From Bryobacteraceae bacterium (GTDB lineage Bacteria; Acidobacteriota; Terriglobia; Bryobacterales; Bryobacteraceae), in assembly GCA_030039005.1 (NCBI GenBank), contig JASHQT010000377.1, positions 1 to 20,290 on the forward strand: a DNA stretch of 20,290 nt, given 5' to 3'. Below the pieces are notes generated by a model. The model had not been told where the DNA came from and did no database searches. It saw only the letters and a list, made by a program, of their open reading frames with translations. This document shows positions 17,614 through 20,290 of this stretch, piece after piece; the stretch's first letter is position 1, and each line of letters begins with the position of its first letter. The translations under genes and the position numbers were made by a program.

Positions 17614-18366
17614 ATGGAATATAGAGACCAGATGATCGCGTACCTGCTCAATGAGATGCCGGAGTCTGACCGCGAGGCCTTTGTGGAGCGCTGGTTCACC
17701 GATCCCGAGCTCTATCAGCAGCTCCGGATGACGGAAGCGGCTTTACTGGATGACTATATCCGGGGTACACTCTCCGACCGGCGCCGCGGGCAGGTGGAGG
17801 AATTCCTTCTGGGTACGGAGTCTCAAAGACGCAAGTTGGGATTCGCAGCGGCGCTCCGCGCGGCCATCCCCGAAAGCCAAAGCTTTCGGATTCGGTGGCG
17901 CCCCCTGAATGGCGCGTTGGCGGCATTATTGCTGGCAGCGGCTGGCCTCGCGATCTGGCTGGGAATCCAAAATCGCCGATTGCGCGTGGACGTGGCCAGG
18001 ATTCAGTCCAGTGCGGCCGCTTCCCAACACGGCGTTTACACTCTCGATATCGCATCCGACACCTTTCGCGGATCGTCATCCCGTGCCACGGCGCAATTAT
18101 CTCCCTCTGTTGACATTCTTCGGCTCGAATTGGAGCTGAGACCAGGAGATGAGAACCGCTCCTATTCCGCGAGCGTATCGGCGGGAGGCCGAGCGGTGTG
18201 GAGCGAAGGGCCCATTCTCCCGGAGGCGGTGGGAAGCACCCATGCAGCCCGTGTTTGGATTCCCACATCCGTGCTTGCGCCTGGGGATTACAGCGTGAGT
18301 CTGGAATCAGGGGGAAGTCCGGTAGCTTACTATAGCTTCTCTCTGCTGCCTACTGCGCGCCGGTAA
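17614..18366 (+). CDS. Single-pass membrane anti-sigma-like protein
   Basis: This 250-residue protein has three parts. Residues 1-85 are an acidic, helical cytosolic domain (YLLNEMPESDREAFVERWFTD, then AALLDDYIRGTLSDRRRGQVEEFLL). I recognise this 'E.....EERFF.D.EL.....E..LIDDY.RG.LS' pattern from acidobacterial anti-sigma-type proteins; it lacks the HxxxCxxC zinc motif. Residues about 98-118 are one membrane helix (ALAALLLAAAGLAIWLGI). Residues about 140-245 are a predicted periplasmic beta-sandwich, with DILRLELELRPGD, RAVWSEGPIL and the final LAPGDYSVSLESGG...AYYSFSL. The start is 9 bp after the sigma stop, so the two are almost certainly one operon. Sigma binding by the N-terminal domain is inference from context. 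Its last 17 bp overlap the convergent M20 gene. Confidence 0.78.
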   Translation: MEYRDQMIAYLLNEMPESDREAFVERWFTDPELYQQLRMTEAALLDDYIRGTLSDRRRGQVEEFLLGTESQRRKLGFAAALRAAIPESQSFRIRWRPLNGALAALLLAAAGLAIWLGIQNRRLRVDVARIQSSAAASQHGVYTLDIASDTFRGSSSRATAQLSPSVDILRLELELRPGDENRSYSASVSAGGRAVWSEGPILPEAVGSTHAARVWIPTSVLAPGDYSVSLESGGSPVAYYSFSLLPTARR

Positions 18367-19780
18367 GCGCTTTCAAATACCGGTAGTAAAACTCTACGCC
18401 GTCATAATAGGAGCTTTCGCGGACGCGTTCGTCCTTTCCGTGCGCGCGCACGTCATCCTCGTCGAGCGCCACGCCCGATACGCCGTAGCTCGGAATTCCC
18501 GCCGCGATCGTGTAGACGCTGTCCGATGCACCAGTCTCCATTTCCGGGATCACCGGCGCGCCCGGCCACATCGAATCGGTCACTTGCTGGAGCGGCTTCA
18601 TCACCGCGGGCGGGGGGAGCACGGGCGGAAATGCCTTGCTATCGGGAGCGGTATCGAACGCGTGCCCGGCGAGATCGGAGTATTTCACCGCTATCTTTGG
18701 ATCGGCGAAAATCCGAATTAGATTTTGCCGCACTTCTTCGATGGAATGCCCCGGTAAGATCCGGCAATTGACATTCGCCTGCGCATCCTGCGGCAGAGCG
18801 TTGGTGGCGTGCCCCGCTTTGAGCAGCGTGGCGACGCAAGTGGTCCGCATCAGCGAATTAAACCGCGCTTCTTTGGACAGGCGCGCGATGGCCTGCCGGT
18901 CCGGCGGATTCTTCAGTATCGCTCGCATGTCCGCGGCCATCTGGCCGGATTCCAGCGCCGCGCGCTTCTCGAAATACGTTCGCGTCACCGCATTCAGCTC
19001 GAACGGAAACGGCGCGTGCTCCAGCCGCGAGAGTGCGTCTGTGATGTGGTAGATGGCGTTGTCGGGCACCGGCAGCGAACTGTGTCCTCCGGGATTGGTA
19101 GCATCCAGTTCGAAATCCGCATAGAGCTTTTCGTTCGCCTCCACGTCAACATTCAGCGGCTTACCTTTCACCGTCGTGACGCCACCCGAATCGGGATTCA
19201 GCGCGAACTCGGCGTCCACCAAATCGCGATGATTCTTCAGCAGCCAGTCCACGCCGTTATCACCGCCACCTTCTTCATCCGCCGTCAGCGCCAGGATGAT
19301 GTCGCGATCCGGCCGGTAGCCTTCACGTTTCAACCGAATGAAGTCGGTGACGACGATCGCGTCGTTGTCCTTCATATCCTGTGTGCCACGCCCGTAGAAA
19401 TAGCCGTCTTTTTCGACGAACTGGAACGGATCGGTGGTCCAGTCTTCGCGCCGCGCTTCCACCACATCCAGGTGAGCGATAATCAGGATCGGCTTCAAGC
19501 CGCTGGTCCCTATTCCCCGGTACCGCGCTACCAGATTGCCTCTCTTATCGCCCGGCCCGAGCACCGTCACGTCTTGTGCCTGGAATCCGGCGTCGAGCAG
19601 CCGCTTGGCCATTGCATCGGCCGCCGCGGTGGTGCTGCCTACCGAATGCGTGGTATTGATCTCGATGAGCTGTTGGAAGATTTCGCGCGCCAGTTGGCGA
19701 GTGGCGTCATCGAGCGGCGCGGCCGCAAGCGCACCGGCAAGCGAAAAGACCGCGAACGCGGCCGGCAAACGGAGAGTCAT
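18350..19780 (-). CDS. Exported M20-family zinc peptidase/hydrolase
   Basis: This 476-residue protein starts with a signal peptide (residues 1-20, LPAAFAVFSLAGALAA). All M20 metal ligands are visible: His103 in AHLDVV, Asp135 in GRGTQDMKD (the bridging ligand), Glu169-Glu170 in ADEEGGG (catalytic base and ligand), Asp197 in NPDSGG and His447 in RAHGKDERV. The lid/dimerisation domain occupies about residues 205-335, including PGGHSSLPVPDNA. Family members are di-zinc aminopeptidases, carboxypeptidases or deacylases; the exact substrate cannot be read from sequence. By its signal peptide it acts in the periplasm or outside, so a role in peptide scavenging is plausible. The start ATG lies 24 bp after the stop of the upstream membrane-protein gene, suggesting an operon. 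Confidence 0.9.
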   Translation of the reverse strand: MTLRLPAAFAVFSLAGALAAAPLDDATRQLAREIFQQLIEINTTHSVGSTTAAADAMAKRLLDAGFQAQDVTVLGPGDKRGNLVARYRGIGTSGLKPILIIAHLDVVEARREDWTTDPFQFVEKDGYFYGRGTQDMKDNDAIVVTDFIRLKREGYRPDRDIILALTADEEGGGDNGVDWLLKNHRDLVDAEFALNPDSGGVTTVKGKPLNVDVEANEKLYADFELDATNPGGHSSLPVPDNAIYHITDALSRLEHAPFPFELNAVTRTYFEKRAALESGQMAADMRAILKNPPDRQAIARLSKEARFNSLMRTTCVATLLKAGHATNALPQDAQANVNCRILPGHSIEEVRQNLIRIFADPKIAVKYSDLAGHAFDTAPDSKAFPPVLPPPAVMKPLQQVTDSMWPGAPVIPEMETGASDSVYTIAAGIPSYGVSGVALDEDDVRAHGKDERVRESSYYDGVEFYYRYLKALTGAQ

Positions 19781-19804
19781 GTTCGATCTTACCAGTGCGC
19801 GGTC

Positions 19805-20290
19805 TCAACTGAGCTCTAGCCGCTGAATCTCTGGCTCGCTGCCGTCAAAGCGCACGGATTCCGCCTGCAGCCGGCGTCGCCACGCGATGGTGAGCGCCAC
19901 AATGGCAACGGCAAAGAAGAAAACCGCCACAAGCCCGTTTCTCTCCATCGCGATCTCCAGATCGGCCATGTTGAAGCTGTAGCCGGTCACGCCATAAACG
20001 TAGAGCACCACCAGGAGCGCCAGGCTGGCTCGGCCGGGGAAATAGGAACAGGTGAAGGGCACTTTGTCGAAATTCCAGAACAGGGCTTCCACCAGCAGCG
20101 CGGCGGCGACGATTTGCACCGCGCAGTGTTCCAGCACGATCGTCCAATGCCAAACTTCCAGCTCGAGTGGCAGAGCCATGGCCAACAGTGCGATCAGGCT
20201 GATGGCGAGCGCGGCCTTTCGGGTCGCGCTGCGCGCTAGCTCCGTCCATTTCGCTTCCGTGATCCGGAAGATCCAATTCGCGCCCAATTC
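19805..20290 (-). CDS. C-terminal part of a multi-pass membrane protein of unknown function
   Basis: The frame is open to the right edge, so the gene begins outside; at least 161 residues are visible. It begins with a polar stretch (GANWIFRITEAKWTELARS). Four hydrophobic segments follow: AALAISLIALLAMALPL, TIVLEHCAVQIVAAALLVEALF, SLALLVVLYVYGVTGY and LVAVFFFAVAIVALTIAW. It ends with a charged cytosol-like tail (RRRLQAESVRFDG). The 'ANWIFRITE' motif recalls uncharacterised acidobacterial membrane proteins; I cannot name a function. A TTG near 20287 is an internal codon, not a believable start. It lies upstream of the M20 hydrolase gene in the same direction. Confidence 0.7.
   Translation of the reverse strand, partial: ELGANWIFRITEAKWTELARSATRKAALAISLIALLAMALPLELEVWHWTIVLEHCAVQIVAAALLVEALFWNFDKVPFTCSYFPGRASLALLVVLYVYGVTGYSFNMADLEIAMERNGLVAVFFFAVAIVALTIAWRRRLQAESVRFDGSEPEIQRLELS

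Overview
The window looks like a piece of an acidobacterial chromosome, most likely from the Solibacter/Bryobacter group (inference). The main evidence is: (i) an Oar-type TonB-dependent receptor with an N-terminal carboxypeptidase-regulatory-like domain; (ii) a giant secreted protein whose C-terminus matches the domain described as the Solibacter uncharacterised C-terminal domain (TIGR03437), preceded by BACON-like modules; (iii) a sigma factor, a membrane anti-sigma-like protein and a PPC-TPR-CHAT protein side by side; and (iv) moderately high GC with many genes lacking clear Shine-Dalgarno sequences. There are no rRNA or tRNA genes, CRISPR arrays, insertion sequences or phage genes that I can see.

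Layout, left to right. Positions 1-190 are the tail of a secreted-type protein of unknown function. A plausible terminator follows at 265-296. At 455-1744 is an exported NHL-repeat beta-propeller protein. A strong sigma-70-like promoter with an extended -10 (1894-1922) drives a 1209-residue outer-membrane receptor (1977-5606). It is followed after 25 bp by a clear C4-dicarboxylate symporter, dctA (5632-6915), probably on the same transcript. Convergent to these is a 6.2-kb gene (13147 to 6992, minus strand) for a roughly 2050-residue secreted protein built only of beta-sandwich modules: three P-domain-like units, Ig-like units, two DUF11-type units, a Big_1-like unit, three DUF7933-like units, two BACON-like units and TIGR03437. 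It has no recognisable catalytic domain.

Positions 13148-13689 are mostly non-coding. They hold one doubtful 63-codon ORF with an excellent ribosome binding site and a cluster of inverted repeats. Next comes a divergent module. On the minus strand is an exported PPC-TPR-CHAT protein with an intact His/Cys dyad (16899 to 13690). On the plus strand are an ECF-like sigma factor (17020-17604) and a single-pass membrane anti-sigma-like protein (17614-18366), with a TGnTATTAT promoter element in the gap. The right end has an exported M20-family zinc hydrolase (19780 to 18350), which overlaps the anti-sigma gene tail to tail by 17 bp. The last gene is the 3' part of a multi-pass membrane protein that runs off the window (20290 to 19805); these two probably form a minus-strand operon.

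The most interesting unit is the CHAT / sigma / anti-sigma module. The predicted topology puts a CHAT peptidase and the anti-sigma ectodomain on the same outer side of the inner membrane. That suggests, but does not prove, a surface-sensing pathway in which proteolysis controls the sigma factor.
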